NCBI RefSeq assembly: GCF_000237325.1
Contig: NC_017542.1
Location: 3,630,501-3,694,500, forward strand
Origin: Paenibacillus polymyxa M1
GTDB lineage: Bacteria > Bacillota > Bacilli > Paenibacillales > Paenibacillaceae
DNA length: 64,000 nt
Reading direction: 5' to 3'
Positions 27,548-36,646 of the stretch are shown one piece after another. How positions within the stretch are numbered: the stretch's first letter is position 1; each line of letters starts with the position of its first letter. A program made the position numbers and the translations under genes. Below the pieces are notes generated by a model. That model searched no databases, was not told where the DNA came from, and saw nothing but the letters and a program-made list of their open reading frames with translations.

Positions 27548-27853
27548 ATGACGCAAATCGCTCTGATTGAACCTTCTGAGCTTCGCGCACGCCTGCAAGC
27601 AGGAGAACAATTGCAATTGATTGACGTCCGTGAGGCAGAAGAAGTAGCGGAAGGTATGATTGAAGGTGCCAAGCACATTCCGCTCGGACAGATTCCGGGC
27701 CGCCTTGAGGAAATTGAACGCACCGGTGAAATTATCTTCATTTGCCGGAGCGGTTATCGCAGTGAACGTGCCTGCGAATATTTGCAGCAGCTAGGTTACG
27801 AGGGATGCACCAACATGACTGGTGGCATGCTGCAATGGTCACAGGAGCAGTAA
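27548..27853 (+). CDS. Rhodanese-domain protein
   Basis: Single-domain rhodanese (101 aa) that moves sulfane sulfur through an active-site cysteine. LIDVREAEEVAEGMIEGAKHIPLGQIPGRL and the catalytic loop FICRSGYRSERACEYL with Cys at about residue 67 are clear, and NMTGGMLQW closes the domain. AGAGG lies seven bases before the ATG. A monocistronic unit with its own promoter, a CRP/FNR-type palindrome and a terminator. Substrate partner unknown. Confidence 0.94.
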   Translation: MTQIALIEPSELRARLQAGEQLQLIDVREAEEVAEGMIEGAKHIPLGQIPGRLEEIERTGEIIFICRSGYRSERACEYLQQLGYEGCTNMTGGMLQWSQEQ

Positions 27854-27867
27854 AACAGCTAGTCTAT

Positions 27868-27898
27868 AAAAGAGACGGAAACTTTCCGTCTCTTTTAT
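27868..27898 (+). terminator. Terminator of the rhodanese gene
   Basis: AAAGAGACGGAAA / TTTCCGTCTCTTT stem with flanking A and T runs; usable in both directions. Confidence 0.9.
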
Positions 27899-27916
27899 TT
27901 AGGCTCAGGCTTAGAC

Positions 27917-27986
27917 GCGGTAAAGCATTAAAATATTATGCTTCTATCATACCACAGCGTCAAAAGATTACACAATCCTTTACCGC
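27917..27986. repeat. Inverted repeat with nested hairpin
   Basis: GCGGTAAAG (27917-27925) and CTTTACCGC (27978-27986) flank 52 bp holding an inner AAGCAT/ATGCTT stem. Lies between the rhodanese and gnd terminators and belongs to neither. Confidence 0.5.
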
Positions 27987-28017
27987 ATCCAAAATCGTAT
28001 CTAAAATACCAAATTAA

Positions 28018-28061
28018 AAAACGGAAGCTTCTTCTACCCCAAGGGCAAAAAAGCTTCCGTT
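28018..28061 (-). terminator. Terminator of gnd
   Basis: AACGGAAGCTT / AAGCTTCCGTT stem with T6 on the minus strand. Confidence 0.88.
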
Positions 28062-28098
28062 GTGTTACATACTGCATCCTTACATATTCGTCAGTTCA

Positions 28099-29505
28099 TT
28101 AGAACCATTGATGATGGAATACGCCTTCTTTGTCTACACGCTTAAACGTATGTGCACCAAAGTAGTCACGTTGCGCTTGCAGCAGGTTTGCTGGCAAACG
28201 CTCAGTGCGATAGCTGTCATAGTAAGCAAGCGCGCTGGAGAAGCCAGGCACTGGAATACCTTGAGATACAGCCACGGAAATCACTTGACGCCATGCATCT
28301 TGATACGTTTCTACTACATTTTTGAAATAAGAGTCCAGCAACAGGTTTTTCAGAGCAGGATCACGGTCATACGCATCCTTGATGTTTTGCAGGAATTGCG
28401 AACGGATAATGCAACCACCGCGGAAGATCATTGCAATTTTTCCGTATTTCAAATCCCAATCATACTCATCGGAAGCTGCACGCATTTGAGCGAAACCTTG
28501 AGCATAAGACACAATTTTACTTGCGAACAGTGCTTTACGTACGCTTTCGATAAATTCTTTTTTGTCGCCGCTGAAGGATTCAGCTTTAGGACCGCTCAGC
28601 ACTTTGCTTGCCGCAATACGCTCGTCTTTCATAGCAGACAAGAAACGGGAGAATACGGACTCAGTAATCATGGACAATGGCACACCCAGATCCAGCGCGC
28701 TTTGGCTTGTCCATTTACCAGTCCCTTTTTGACCTGCAGCGTCCAAGATCACATCTACCATAGGCTTGCCTGTTTCAGCATCATACTGGGAGAAGATGTC
28801 AGCTGTAATTTCGATCAGGTAACTGTCCAATTCACCTTTATTCCATTCTGTAAAGATTTCATGAAGCTCTTCTGCACTCACATTCAGAACTGATTTCAGC
28901 AAGTGATATGCTTCACCAATCAATTGCATGTCGCCGTACTCGATACCGTTATGCACCATTTTTACATAGTGACCAGCACCGTCGGGACCGATATATGTAC
29001 AGCATGGGTCGCCGTCCACTTTAGCAGAGATTGCAGTCAGAATCGGCTCTACCAGTTTGTAGGCACTTTCTTGTCCACCTGGCATAATGGCAGGACCATT
29101 CAAGGCACCTTCTTCACCACCGGATACGCCTGTACCAATAAAGCGAAGTCCTTTTTCCTCCAGCTCCTTGCTGCGGCGCTGTGTATCAGGGAAGTAGGCA
29201 TTGCCTCCGTCTATAATAATGTCGCCCTTGTCCAGATGAGGCACAAGCTGTTCAATCGTGGCATCTGTAGCTTTACCAGCTTGAACCATGATCAGGATTT
29301 TACGGGGTGATTCCAGTGAGTTCACAAATTCTTCAATGGAGAAAGTACCCGTCAGTTTTTTACCTTCTGCTTCTTTGATAAGATCGTGCGTTTTTTCTGG
29401 AGAGCGGTTAAAAACCGAAACGGTGAAGCCTCTGCTCTCAATATTAAGGGCCAAGTTTTTACCCATTACCGCCAGGCCGATCACACCAATTTGCTGTTTT
29501 GCCAT
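28099..29505 (-). CDS. gndA: 6-phosphogluconate dehydrogenase, decarboxylating
   Basis: Oxidises 6-phosphogluconate to ribulose-5-phosphate with CO2 release in the oxidative pentose phosphate pathway (468 aa, normal length). The Rossmann motif [33 protein letters not shown], with Asn-Arg after strand 2, indicates NADP preference. The substrate site is [21 protein letters not shown] and [16 protein letters not shown]; the C-terminal part contains [20 protein letters not shown] precedes the ATG at 29505; the frame extends 24 bases upstream without a better site. Single gene. Confidence 0.97.
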   Translation of the reverse strand: MAKQQIGVIGLAVMGKNLALNIESRGFTVSVFNRSPEKTHDLIKEAEGKKLTGTFSIEEFVNSLESPRKILIMVQAGKATDATIEQLVPHLDKGDIIIDGGNAYFPDTQRRSKELEEKGLRFIGTGVSGGEEGALNGPAIMPGGQESAYKLVEPILTAISAKVDGDPCCTYIGPDGAGHYVKMVHNGIEYGDMQLIGEAYHLLKSVLNVSAEELHEIFTEWNKGELDSYLIEITADIFSQYDAETGKPMVDVILDAAGQKGTGKWTSQSALDLGVPLSMITESVFSRFLSAMKDERIAASKVLSGPKAESFSGDKKEFIESVRKALFASKIVSYAQGFAQMRAASDEYDWDLKYGKIAMIFRGGCIIRSQFLQNIKDAYDRDPALKNLLLDSYFKNVVETYQDAWRQVISVAVSQGIPVPGFSSALAYYDSYRTERLPANLLQAQRDYFGAHTFKRVDKEGVFHHQWF

Positions 29506-29643
29506 CTGGTTCCTCATCCTTTGCAACATATTTTGTGTTCTATATCGCCGCTTTACCGCATTACACTTTATGTGAATCGGAACACGTGCACTTCTATTTT
29601 AACGTTTTTAGTGTCAGAAGTGAACCCCTGTCTAATCGCAGAT

Positions 29644-29674
29644 CAAAACACCCCATTTTGCATGAGGTGTTCTG
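29644..29674 (-). terminator. Probable terminator of the 199-aa unknown gene
   Basis: Minus strand GAACACCTCATG / AATGGGGTGTTTT hairpin, close to the stop codon, T4 tail. Confidence 0.6.
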
Positions 29675-29679
29675 ATGTA

Positions 29680-30279
29680 CTACGCTTCCATCATCAGCAG
29701 TTGGTGAGATAGCGTTTGCAGGCGTTTATGGCTATTCTCGATTTTAATCGTATCTTTCTCCGTCATCGCCTTGAACAGCTTCTCCAATTCATCGTCTACT
29801 TCCATCTTAAGCAGCAGCAGCCGGGTTTCCCCTTCATTGGAAGCATACATATCCTCCATTTCCTGAGCGGACAGCACCGGTCCCTTCTGATAAATAACGC
29901 GCTGCTTAAAGCCAGTAACCTCGACCAGACGAATGACCTCGCCGAACAAAATATTTTCCACCAAAATATGATGATCCTTGACTCTTTTGACAATGGCATG
30001 ACCTCGGGTGCTTCCAATCAGCTTCTCCAACCACTCAGCCAGCTTGGCATCGCGGATTACATAATCTCCAGCCAGCTTGTAGTGTCCAGTGCGCAATTGT
30101 TGAAAACGGAGCTTCACCAGCTTGCGCCCGGTTCTCACCGACAAAACCAGATACGACTCATCCTCGCTCCAGTACAGCGAATACCCTTCCGATATCAAAT
30201 CCTTGATCAGATTATGGATATGCCGACGGCTAAACCGGAGCTCTAGATTGCAATATTCTACCTCACAGCCCTTGTTCAC
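29680..30279 (-). CDS. Conserved hypothetical protein
   Basis: 199-aa soluble protein I do not recognise. It starts at GTG with AAAGGAGGGAATGCC upstream, a very strong site, so it is surely translated. The N-terminal 115 residues are basic and strand-rich (LYWSEDESYLVLSVRTGRKLVKLRFQQLRTGHYKLAGDY); the C-terminal third (residues about 130-195) is acidic and helical (LLLKMEVDDELEKLFKAMTEKDTIKIENSHKRLQ). No cysteines pair up as metal ligands and no signal or membrane segment is seen. It stands alone, divergent from the yktB-like gene. Confidence 0.75.
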   Translation of the reverse strand: MNKGCEVEYCNLELRFSRRHIHNLIKDLISEGYSLYWSEDESYLVLSVRTGRKLVKLRFQQLRTGHYKLAGDYVIRDAKLAEWLEKLIGSTRGHAIVKRVKDHHILVENILFGEVIRLVEVTGFKQRVIYQKGPVLSAQEMEDMYASNEGETRLLLLKMEVDDELEKLFKAMTEKDTIKIENSHKRLQTLSHQLLMMEA

Positions 30280-30558
30280 GGCATTCCCTCCTTTTTCAAG
30301 TCCGATTCAAGAAGTCCGGCTACAGCAAGCCTGCGGCTTTCCCGCTTGATCTTCCCTTGCTCTATTTTATACTTCATTTTATGTAAGGGTACTTGGTTAT
30401 TTGACCTATTTTTATGAGTAACAACGCACAATCCTACTTTTGCCTTATATGCTTGTACCGAGCCCGGCCTAAAGTCGGCCAAGCCCGCTGACATTATGCT
30501 ATAATCGGACATATTATGCCACACGATATGATACAACCCAGTTACAGGAGGAATAGGA

Positions 30559-31191
30559 ATGACATTTAGTGGATTTACTGCAAAGGACTTTGATGTTTTT
30601 GAGATACCAGGCTTGGAACCTCGCATGGAGGTGCTGATTCAGCAGGTTCGGCCCAAGTTGGAGGCGATTGGCGAGGAGTTAGCCCCCTTCCTGACGGACT
30701 TATGCGGGGAACCCATGCACGTTCACGTGGCCAAGCATGCACGACGCAAGGTCAATCCCCCGATCGATACATGGGTAGCCTGGGCGGCAAATAAACGCGG
30801 GTATAAGGCGTTGCCGCATTTTGAGGTAGGTATGTTCGCTTCCCATATATTCGTCATATTCGCAGTCATTTATGAAAGTCCGAATAAAATCACGTTTGCC
30901 CAGGCGCTTGAAGCCAACCTGAGCGATGTGCGCTCTAACATACCAGGTCATTTCTACTGGTCCATGGATCATATGGATCCAAAAGGTACAGAACAGCAGC
31001 AAATGGACATGGAAGAGTTTCAAACCATCATTAACAAGCTGCAGCAGGTGAAAAAAGCCGAGGTCATGTGTGGGCTCCGTATTGATCGTAATGACCCTCT
31101 TGCCAGTGACGGAGCTGCGTTACTGCAGACGGTGCGTTCCACCTTTGAGCATTTACTGCCACTGTACCGGATGTCTTTTCCAAAGGACTAG
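30559..31191 (+). CDS. DUF1054 (UPF0637, YktB) family protein
   Basis: 210-aa soluble protein of the UPF0637/DUF1054 family, common in Firmicutes and without known function. Family features: FTAKDFDVFEIPGLEPRME at the N-terminus, HVAKHARRKVNPPIDTWVAWA, RGYKALPHFEVGMFASHIFVIFAVIYE, and WSMDHMDPKG. The conserved His, Arg and Asp residues are all present. AGGAGG lies seven bases before the ATG. Monocistronic. Confidence 0.92.
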   Translation: MTFSGFTAKDFDVFEIPGLEPRMEVLIQQVRPKLEAIGEELAPFLTDLCGEPMHVHVAKHARRKVNPPIDTWVAWAANKRGYKALPHFEVGMFASHIFVIFAVIYESPNKITFAQALEANLSDVRSNIPGHFYWSMDHMDPKGTEQQQMDMEEFQTIINKLQQVKKAEVMCGLRIDRNDPLASDGAALLQTVRSTFEHLLPLYRMSFPKD

Positions 31192-31232
31192 CTTCAGATA
31201 AATGCGTCCCTGATCGCTACTAAGAGCACCGT

Positions 31233-32519
31233 TCAAGCCTTAACAACGGTTTTTCTCCGTGGATTGCGCGCCAAAGCCAGATGGCAGCCAAACATGAGCA
31301 GCATCACGATCCCACTGATGATAAAGGGAGCTGTGTGTCCAGCACGGTCCCATAGCACTCCTGAAACGAGCGGGCCAATAACCATACCAGAGCCTTGGAG
31401 TGTTAAAAAAAAGCCCCATACTGTTGCACGCTCGCTTTCCGGAATCAGTTGGGCAAGAAACGTGTTCCATGCAGGCAAAATGAGCGCATACCCCAAGCCA
31501 ATAATGGCTACAGATACAAACACAAGTGGAATGGTCTGTACTGTTGAAAAGAAAAATAGCGTGGTCCCGGCAAGCAAAAAACCGATGTGCAAAAAGTACT
31601 TGGTTCCAAGGCGATCCACCAGCTTGCCACAAGGGATCAATGCCAGCACAGTCACCCCACCACCGGCAATCAGAAGCACGCTATACAGGTTCGGTGAAAT
31701 TCCGAGATCCGTGCGCGCGTACAGCGTTAGCACAGGGCTGATCAAGCCGATGACAAAGGACTGCAAAAACAGCGCAGGATAAATTAACGGATTTACATTA
31801 AGCTTTGTTTTGAGCGTGTTGATCGTCTCCTTGATACCTCTCAACACTTGCCGCTTCTGCTTGGAGTTCCCACCAGAAGATATGAGAGCGCTCTGTTCGA
31901 GGTCGTCTTTGCCAGCAGACCTGTTCGTTCCAGGCAGCATAAGAGCAACCAGCAGTAATACAATACTGCATCCTATCAAAATCATGAACACCATACCGTA
32001 AGAGTGTCCGTAATGGGATATGGCGAAATTCATAATGAGTGGACCGAAGCCCGTTCCGCCCATGGACGCAATTTCCAGTGTCCCCATCGCTGCACCGTTA
32101 TTGTTATTAGGACCAGACATTTCGGTCGTTCCAGTCATCACACAAGGCCAGAGCGGAGATGTCCCCAGTCCTAGCAGCAGACACGCGATGACGAGCCACA
32201 CAGGTTCTGTCAGGGTGCTTAGCATAATGATCGCTACAAGGGTAAACAACAACGCGGTTGACATCGTTCCACGATAACCGAGCCGTTCAGCCATCCAGCC
32301 CGCCGGTGCCCGGAATGCATTGTCTCCAAAATACTGAAGCGAAAAGGCTAAACCGATAATTCCGGCCGACAGCCCTAACGTTTCTCCCATATATACCGGC
32401 AGGATGGATACCAGAAGAGATCCCTTCATGAATTCGACCAGAAACACCAGTATCCATAATTTGGCGAAAAAAGGAGTCCACAGCCGCTGCGAAGCTTTTT
32501 TTCGTCTTATTTGCTTCAT
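31233..32519 (-). CDS. MFS transporter
   Basis: 428-aa major facilitator superfamily protein with about twelve membrane segments in two six-helix halves and a long central cytoplasmic loop (near 205-235, GTNRSAGKDDLEQ..SKQKRQVLR). The MFS loop motif appears as GWMAERLGYRG after segment 2 and as GKLVDRLGTKYFL in the second half. Sequence looks like the drug/efflux type (SPLWPCVMTGTTEMSGPNNNNGAAMG) but no substrate can be named. GGAGG precedes the ATG. Divergent from speA. Confidence 0.9.
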   Translation of the reverse strand: MKQIRRKKASQRLWTPFFAKLWILVFLVEFMKGSLLVSILPVYMGETLGLSAGIIGLAFSLQYFGDNAFRAPAGWMAERLGYRGTMSTALLFTLVAIIMLSTLTEPVWLVIACLLLGLGTSPLWPCVMTGTTEMSGPNNNNGAAMGTLEIASMGGTGFGPLIMNFAISHYGHSYGMVFMILIGCSIVLLLVALMLPGTNRSAGKDDLEQSALISSGGNSKQKRQVLRGIKETINTLKTKLNVNPLIYPALFLQSFVIGLISPVLTLYARTDLGISPNLYSVLLIAGGGVTVLALIPCGKLVDRLGTKYFLHIGFLLAGTTLFFFSTVQTIPLVFVSVAIIGLGYALILPAWNTFLAQLIPESERATVWGFFLTLQGSGMVIGPLVSGVLWDRAGHTAPFIISGIVMLLMFGCHLALARNPRRKTVVKA

Positions 32520-32706
32520 TTATCCCACATCCTCCGCCTTCGTTTATTGTCTATACATTCGGGGTTCTCCGCCTACTCCGCTCTTTCGCAAATAAATGCG
32601 CCCTCAATCGCTTGCATTCCTACTTCAAACTGCTATACTCAATTTTGTTCTATTATCAATTGCACAGGATTGTCGAAATCCTGCATGAAAGGTTGTGACA
32701 ACACTA

Positions 32707-34182
32707 ATGAATCAAAGCAACACCCCGCTTTTTACTGCTTTGAAAAAGCATGCTCAGAGCAACCCGGTTCAATTTCACATCCCAGGTCATAAAAAGGGAG
32801 TGGGCGCAGATCGGGAATTTCGCGAATTTATGGGGGATAATGCTTTTTCCATAGATATGATTAACATCGCTCCATTGGACGATCTGCATCAGCCATCAGG
32901 CGTCATTGAAGAAGCTCAAAAGCTTGCAGCAGAAGCCTTCGGAGCTGATTATACTTATTACAGTGTACAGGGGACAAGCGGAGCCATTATCACCATGATT
33001 ATGTCCATTTGCATGCCAGGTGATAAAATTATTGTACCCCGAAATATACACAAATCCATAATGTCTGCCATTATCTTCGCTGGTGCGAAGCCGGTATTCA
33101 TTTCTCCGGTCAGTGATGAGAATCTCGGTATTCACCACGGGGTTACAACCAAGTCCGTACGCCGGGCATTGGAACGTCACCCTGACGCCAAGGGCGTCCT
33201 TGTCATCAACCCGACATATTACGGTGTGTGCGCCGATTTGAAGGAAATTGTAGATCTCGCTCACAGCTATAATGTGCCGGTCCTGGTCGATGAGGCTCAC
33301 GGAGTACTGATTCATTTTCACGCTGATTTGCCGATGTCCGCTATGGAGGCGGGGGCAGACATGTCAGCTACAAGCGTCCACAAACTGGGTGGTTCCTTGA
33401 CTCAAAGCTCGATACTGAATGTCAATACAAAAAACGGATTCGTTAATCCGCAACGTGTACAAACTATTTTCAGCATGCTGACAACGACGTCCACTTCGTA
33501 TATCCTGCTGGCTTCGTTGGACACATCCCGACGCAACCTGGCCCTTAACGGCCATGAAATAGCACAACGTGCTCTGGAATTAGCTGAATATTGCCGCGCA
33601 GAGGTCAACAAAATCGAAGGGTTATATTGCTTTGGCAGCGAAATTCTTGGCACAGAAGCTACCTATGATTATGATCCGACCAAAGTTACAGTTCATATTC
33701 GCCATTTAGGCCTTACCGGATATGATGTGGAAAATTGGCTGAGAGATCACTACAATATCGAGGTTGAGCTTAGCGATATGTATAATATTCTCTGTTTGGT
33801 GACCCCTGGTGATACCAAAGAGGAAATTGACATTTTATTAAAAGCTTTGCGAGAGCTGGCTGCACTGCACTATTCCACAGGTCAGCAGCATGAGCTGGTT
33901 GTAAAGATACCGGATATACCGCAGCTCTCCCTCATTCCGAGAGACGCTTTTTACGGAGATACAGAAATCGTGCCCTTCAAGGAATCTGCTGGCCGTATCA
34001 TTGCAGAATTCATTTATGTATACCCACCGGGCATCCCGATCCTATTGCCGGGAGAAGTTATTTCGCAGGACAATATTGATTATATTGTAGATCATGTGGA
34101 AGTAGGCCTGCCTGTTAAAGGACCTGAGGATCGAACGGTACATCAGGTGAAGGTTATCGTTGAAACTGACGCTATTTCTTAA
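32707..34182 (+). CDS. speA: Arginine decarboxylase
   Basis: PLP-dependent, aspartate-aminotransferase-fold (group III) decarboxylase that makes agmatine, the first step of spermidine synthesis in Bacillales (491 aa). It aligns end to end with B. subtilis SpeA: TPLFTALKKHA, PVQFHIPGHKKG, YSVQGTSGAI, the PLP lysine in SATSVHKLGGSLTQSS, SMLTTTSTSY and the C-terminal IPRDAFYGDTEIVPFKESAGRI. I take the ATG at 32707 (MNQSNTPL) because SpeA proteins begin there; a GTG at 32695 lies too close to AAAGG. Related lysine decarboxylases share this fold but not this closeness. Confidence 0.95.
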   Translation: MNQSNTPLFTALKKHAQSNPVQFHIPGHKKGVGADREFREFMGDNAFSIDMINIAPLDDLHQPSGVIEEAQKLAAEAFGADYTYYSVQGTSGAIITMIMSICMPGDKIIVPRNIHKSIMSAIIFAGAKPVFISPVSDENLGIHHGVTTKSVRRALERHPDAKGVLVINPTYYGVCADLKEIVDLAHSYNVPVLVDEAHGVLIHFHADLPMSAMEAGADMSATSVHKLGGSLTQSSILNVNTKNGFVNPQRVQTIFSMLTTTSTSYILLASLDTSRRNLALNGHEIAQRALELAEYCRAEVNKIEGLYCFGSEILGTEATYDYDPTKVTVHIRHLGLTGYDVENWLRDHYNIEVELSDMYNILCLVTPGDTKEEIDILLKALRELAALHYSTGQQHELVVKIPDIPQLSLIPRDAFYGDTEIVPFKESAGRIIAEFIYVYPPGIPILLPGEVISQDNIDYIVDHVEVGLPVKGPEDRTVHQVKVIVETDAIS

Positions 34183-34229
34183 ACATGATCTGTTAACACC
34201 TGCTTGCAAAAAATGTTGATAGTCAACAA

Positions 34230-34256
34230 AAAAAGCCCCCATTTGGGGGCTTTTCT
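34230..34256. terminator. Bidirectional terminator between speA and the DUF1292 gene
   Basis: AGCCCCCA / TGGGGGCT stem with TT loop, A7 on the left and T4 on the right. Confidence 0.9.
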
Positions 34257-34293
34257 ATTGTGTGATGAGCAAGAACAGCTACTGTATCCAATC

Positions 34294-34599
34294 CTATTCG
34301 TATTGGGCAACAAGCTCGCTATATGCAGCTTCTACACGCTTCCACTCATCTTCGTCCTCAATATTGTAAAGCACCATTTCTTCGTTTTCTTCTTCCATAC
34401 GAAGAATGATACCATCCGCTTCGGGATTGCCTCGCTCAAGCAAAAGAGCATACACGTGATCTTCTACGTCAAAGGTCTCTACCAGCACCATTTCTACATC
34501 TTTGCCATTTTCATCAGTTAGCGTAAGAACCATTTCTTCATGTTCGTGGTCATGATCGTGGTTGCAGGCTTCACCGTGTTCATGTTTGTGATCACTCAT
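34294..34599 (-). CDS. DUF1292 protein with histidine-rich N-terminus
   Basis: 101-aa acidic protein of the DUF1292 (YrzB) family: MVLTLTDENGKDVEMVLVETFDVEDHVYALLLERG and DGIILRMEEENEEMVLYNIEDEDEWKRVEAAY. It has an added N-terminal tail, residues 2-21, with eight His plus Cys and acidic residues (HKHEHG, CNHDHDHEHEE), a likely transition-metal-binding segment not needed for the DUF1292 core. The start at 34599 follows GAAGGTAGG. Role unknown. Confidence 0.9.
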   Translation of the reverse strand: MSDHKHEHGEACNHDHDHEHEEMVLTLTDENGKDVEMVLVETFDVEDHVYALLLERGNPEADGIILRMEEENEEMVLYNIEDEDEWKRVEAAYSELVAQYE

Positions 34600-34678
34600 G
34601 GAAATACCTACCTTCAAATTGTTTTATTTTCCCTCGTATCGTAACATGATCAAGAGTGCAGGTCAATTTGTGGTATGC

Positions 34679-35236
34679 CTAATTTATCGCTGTAATGACT
34701 TTTTCGGACACGAGGGTATAACTGCCATCTTTACTTTCTTTAATGTAGAAACCGACCCGATAGTTTCCTGCTGTCTTGAAATCATACGTAAAGTCGTTTG
34801 TACGGAACCAGAAGTTATCCTTTTGCGCTCCTTTGATATCTTGGGACTGAATATCCTTTACATTGCCCGAAGGGTCGGTAATTGCTACTTTCACTCCGGA
34901 AATATCTGTTTTCAGGGTGTCAATTTGACTGAAAACATTAAACTTCACTTTGTTACCTTTATTCACGTTACCAAACACAGTATCCCCCTTGAACAGGAAC
35001 ATATGCACGTTCGGCTGGTCGAAAACAACTTTTCCACCAGAGGGATCAAAATTTACAAGCCCATTAAAATCACGGATAGGCACATAAGTTTTCCCATCAA
35101 TGACAACTGCGCCATCTTTTGACACTTCTCCGTTAATAATCAACTGCACTTGGTCCTTGGCGGACTCCGCCGAAATGACGGTCCCTCCCATTATTGAAAA
35201 GGCCATCACTAGGGCCATCACTTTTCTCCATTTCAT
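34679..35236 (-). CDS. Secreted protein with copper amine oxidase N-terminal-like domain
   Basis: 185-aa exported protein. Residues 1-24 form a signal peptide (MKWRKVMALVMAFSIMGGTVISAES). Next comes a short copper amine oxidase N-like repeat (VQLIINGEVSKDGAVVIDGKTYVPIRDF), a cell-surface module frequent in Paenibacillus with no catalytic role. The remainder (NKVKFNVFSQIDTLKTDISGVKVAITDPSGNV to GNYRVGFYIKES) looks like an Ig-like beta sandwich. GGAGGG before the ATG at 35236 sets the start. Function unknown; surface or wall association is likely. Confidence 0.85.
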   Translation of the reverse strand: MKWRKVMALVMAFSIMGGTVISAESAKDQVQLIINGEVSKDGAVVIDGKTYVPIRDFNGLVNFDPSGGKVVFDQPNVHMFLFKGDTVFGNVNKGNKVKFNVFSQIDTLKTDISGVKVAITDPSGNVKDIQSQDIKGAQKDNFWFRTNDFTYDFKTAGNYRVGFYIKESKDGSYTLVSEKVITAIN

Positions 35237-35436
35237 ACTACATATCCCTCCATCATTATCTGTTAAAAACCATCTGTCGTACATTTATACCTAGCTCAGC
35301 CGCACAAGTTGCGCTGTGTTTCACAAATTGTCCAAAGTTTTTACATGAGGAGCCAAATCTTTAGTTCTCGCAGCCTAGATGTTAAAATACGATTGTAGAA
35401 TGTCTTATAACACATCGTCTGGAGGGTGAATCCATA

Positions 35437-36195
35437 ATGGGCCTAACGATACAAATGCTTGGTACAGGCAGCGCCTTTGCCAAGCATTATTACAACAATA
35501 ACGCACTGCTGGATAGCGGGGAAGGCAAGCTGCTGATCGATTGCGGTACAACCGCATCGCTGGCATTACACCAGATGGGTGTCCCTTTGCCTGATATTGA
35601 CGCTATTTTAATCACACATATTCACGCAGATCATGTCGGAGGCTTAGAGGAATTTGGTTTTCAAATGAATATCCTCCATCGTCGCAAACCTCTACTTTAT
35701 ATCGCCGAACCATTAATCCACCCTTTATGGGAGCATACGCTCAAGGGCGGCATGTCCCAGCAAGGTATGATTGACAAGCTTGAGGATGTATTTGAGGTAA
35801 ATGTCATAACGCCTGGCGTATCCACCACATTAGTACCCGGTATCCAGGTAGAGCTGATCCCTACACAGCATATTCCTGGTAAACACAGTTACTCTTTGTT
35901 CATAAATGATCGTCTTTTTTATAGTGCGGACATGGTTTTTGATCCCGATTTACTTCATCATCTGGTGCATGAACGGGGATGCCGGAGCATTTTACATGAG
36001 GTTCAGTTACAAGGCGCTGGAGAAGTACATACAACGTTAGATGAGCTGCTAAGCTTGCCAACACCTCTGCAAGAGCAAATTCATCTGATGCACTATAGTG
36101 ATGATATGGAACAATTTAGAGATAAGGCAGGGATTATGTCCTTTCTGGAGCAGCAGCGAGTTTATCCGCTAGCAGATTTGGAACGTGCAGAGTAG
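35437..36195 (+). CDS. MBL-fold metallo-hydrolase
   Basis: 252-aa metallo-beta-lactamase-fold protein with the zinc motif THIHADHVGGLEEFG, an early GTGSAFAKHYYNNN strand like RNase Z/PhnP-type members, a later HIPGKHSYSLFI and YSADMVFD (bridging Asp), and a terminal LMHYSDD histidine. The layout suggests a phosphodiesterase-like or ribonuclease Z-like hydrolase but the substrate is open. GGAGGG precedes the ATG. Single gene with a terminator. Confidence 0.9.
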   Translation: MGLTIQMLGTGSAFAKHYYNNNALLDSGEGKLLIDCGTTASLALHQMGVPLPDIDAILITHIHADHVGGLEEFGFQMNILHRRKPLLYIAEPLIHPLWEHTLKGGMSQQGMIDKLEDVFEVNVITPGVSTTLVPGIQVELIPTQHIPGKHSYSLFINDRLFYSADMVFDPDLLHHLVHERGCRSILHEVQLQGAGEVHTTLDELLSLPTPLQEQIHLMHYSDDMEQFRDKAGIMSFLEQQRVYPLADLERAE

Positions 36196-36224
36196 CCGAG
36201 CTAATGAGAGCTTAAATAATTAAC

Positions 36225-36268
36225 AAAAAGCCGCCTGGCTTTCCTACAAAGGATAGCCGGGCGGCTTG
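36225..36268. terminator. Terminator after the MBL-fold gene
   Basis: AAGCCGCCTGGCT / AGCCGGGCGGCTT stem with A5 to the left; T-run on the right is weak, on the minus strand T5 follows, so it also ends the DUF3892 transcript. Confidence 0.8.
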
Positions 36269-36323
36269 CTGCATATTTTTTGTATACAATGATAAGCTTG
36301 GACGTTAATGTTGCGAGTCAAGG

Positions 36324-36560
36324 TCAGAACAACGGCAGTTGATCCAGGTTATTAGAAGGATCTCCATCGGCATCTCCTCGAATTCGTTTGCTTCCATCCT
36401 TGGCCTTGAACACGTTGACGCCTGCAATGGAGCCTGCTTCAATCTCGTTCAACGCTTGGCTATAATCCAAAATCCGTCCAGTAGATGTCTGAAATGACGT
36501 AAGATCGCCATCCCCGTTTTTACGTACTGCCGTAATTTGTTCTCGTTCTGTATTCGCCAT
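36324..36560 (-). CDS. DUF3892 protein
   Basis: Small (78 aa) DUF3892 domain protein: EQITAVRKNGDGDLTSFQTSTGRILDYSQALNEIEAGSIAGVNVFKAKDGSKRIRGDADGDPSNNLDQLP. The family is widespread in spore formers, function unknown. The start at 36560 has AAGGAG nine bases upstream. Ends with an aspartate-rich loop before a hydrophobic tail. Confidence 0.88.
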   Translation of the reverse strand: MANTEREQITAVRKNGDGDLTSFQTSTGRILDYSQALNEIEAGSIAGVNVFKAKDGSKRIRGDADGDPSNNLDQLPLF

Positions 36561-36646
36561 GCTGCATCGCTCCTTATCCATAGTATAGTGGAGGAACTTT
36601 TACTAGCATGTGCATTGTACAGCTTTGTATACACCCCGTGCCTCAA

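Noticed and set aside
28060..28893. 277-codon open frame antisense to gnd
   Set aside because: Overlaps the certain 6-phosphogluconate dehydrogenase gene completely; composition is a shadow of it.
30276..30626. Minus-strand open frame upstream of the unknown 199-aa gene
   Set aside because: Covers the yktB-like promoter and start, low-complexity, and the strong ribosome-binding site belongs to the downstream GTG start.
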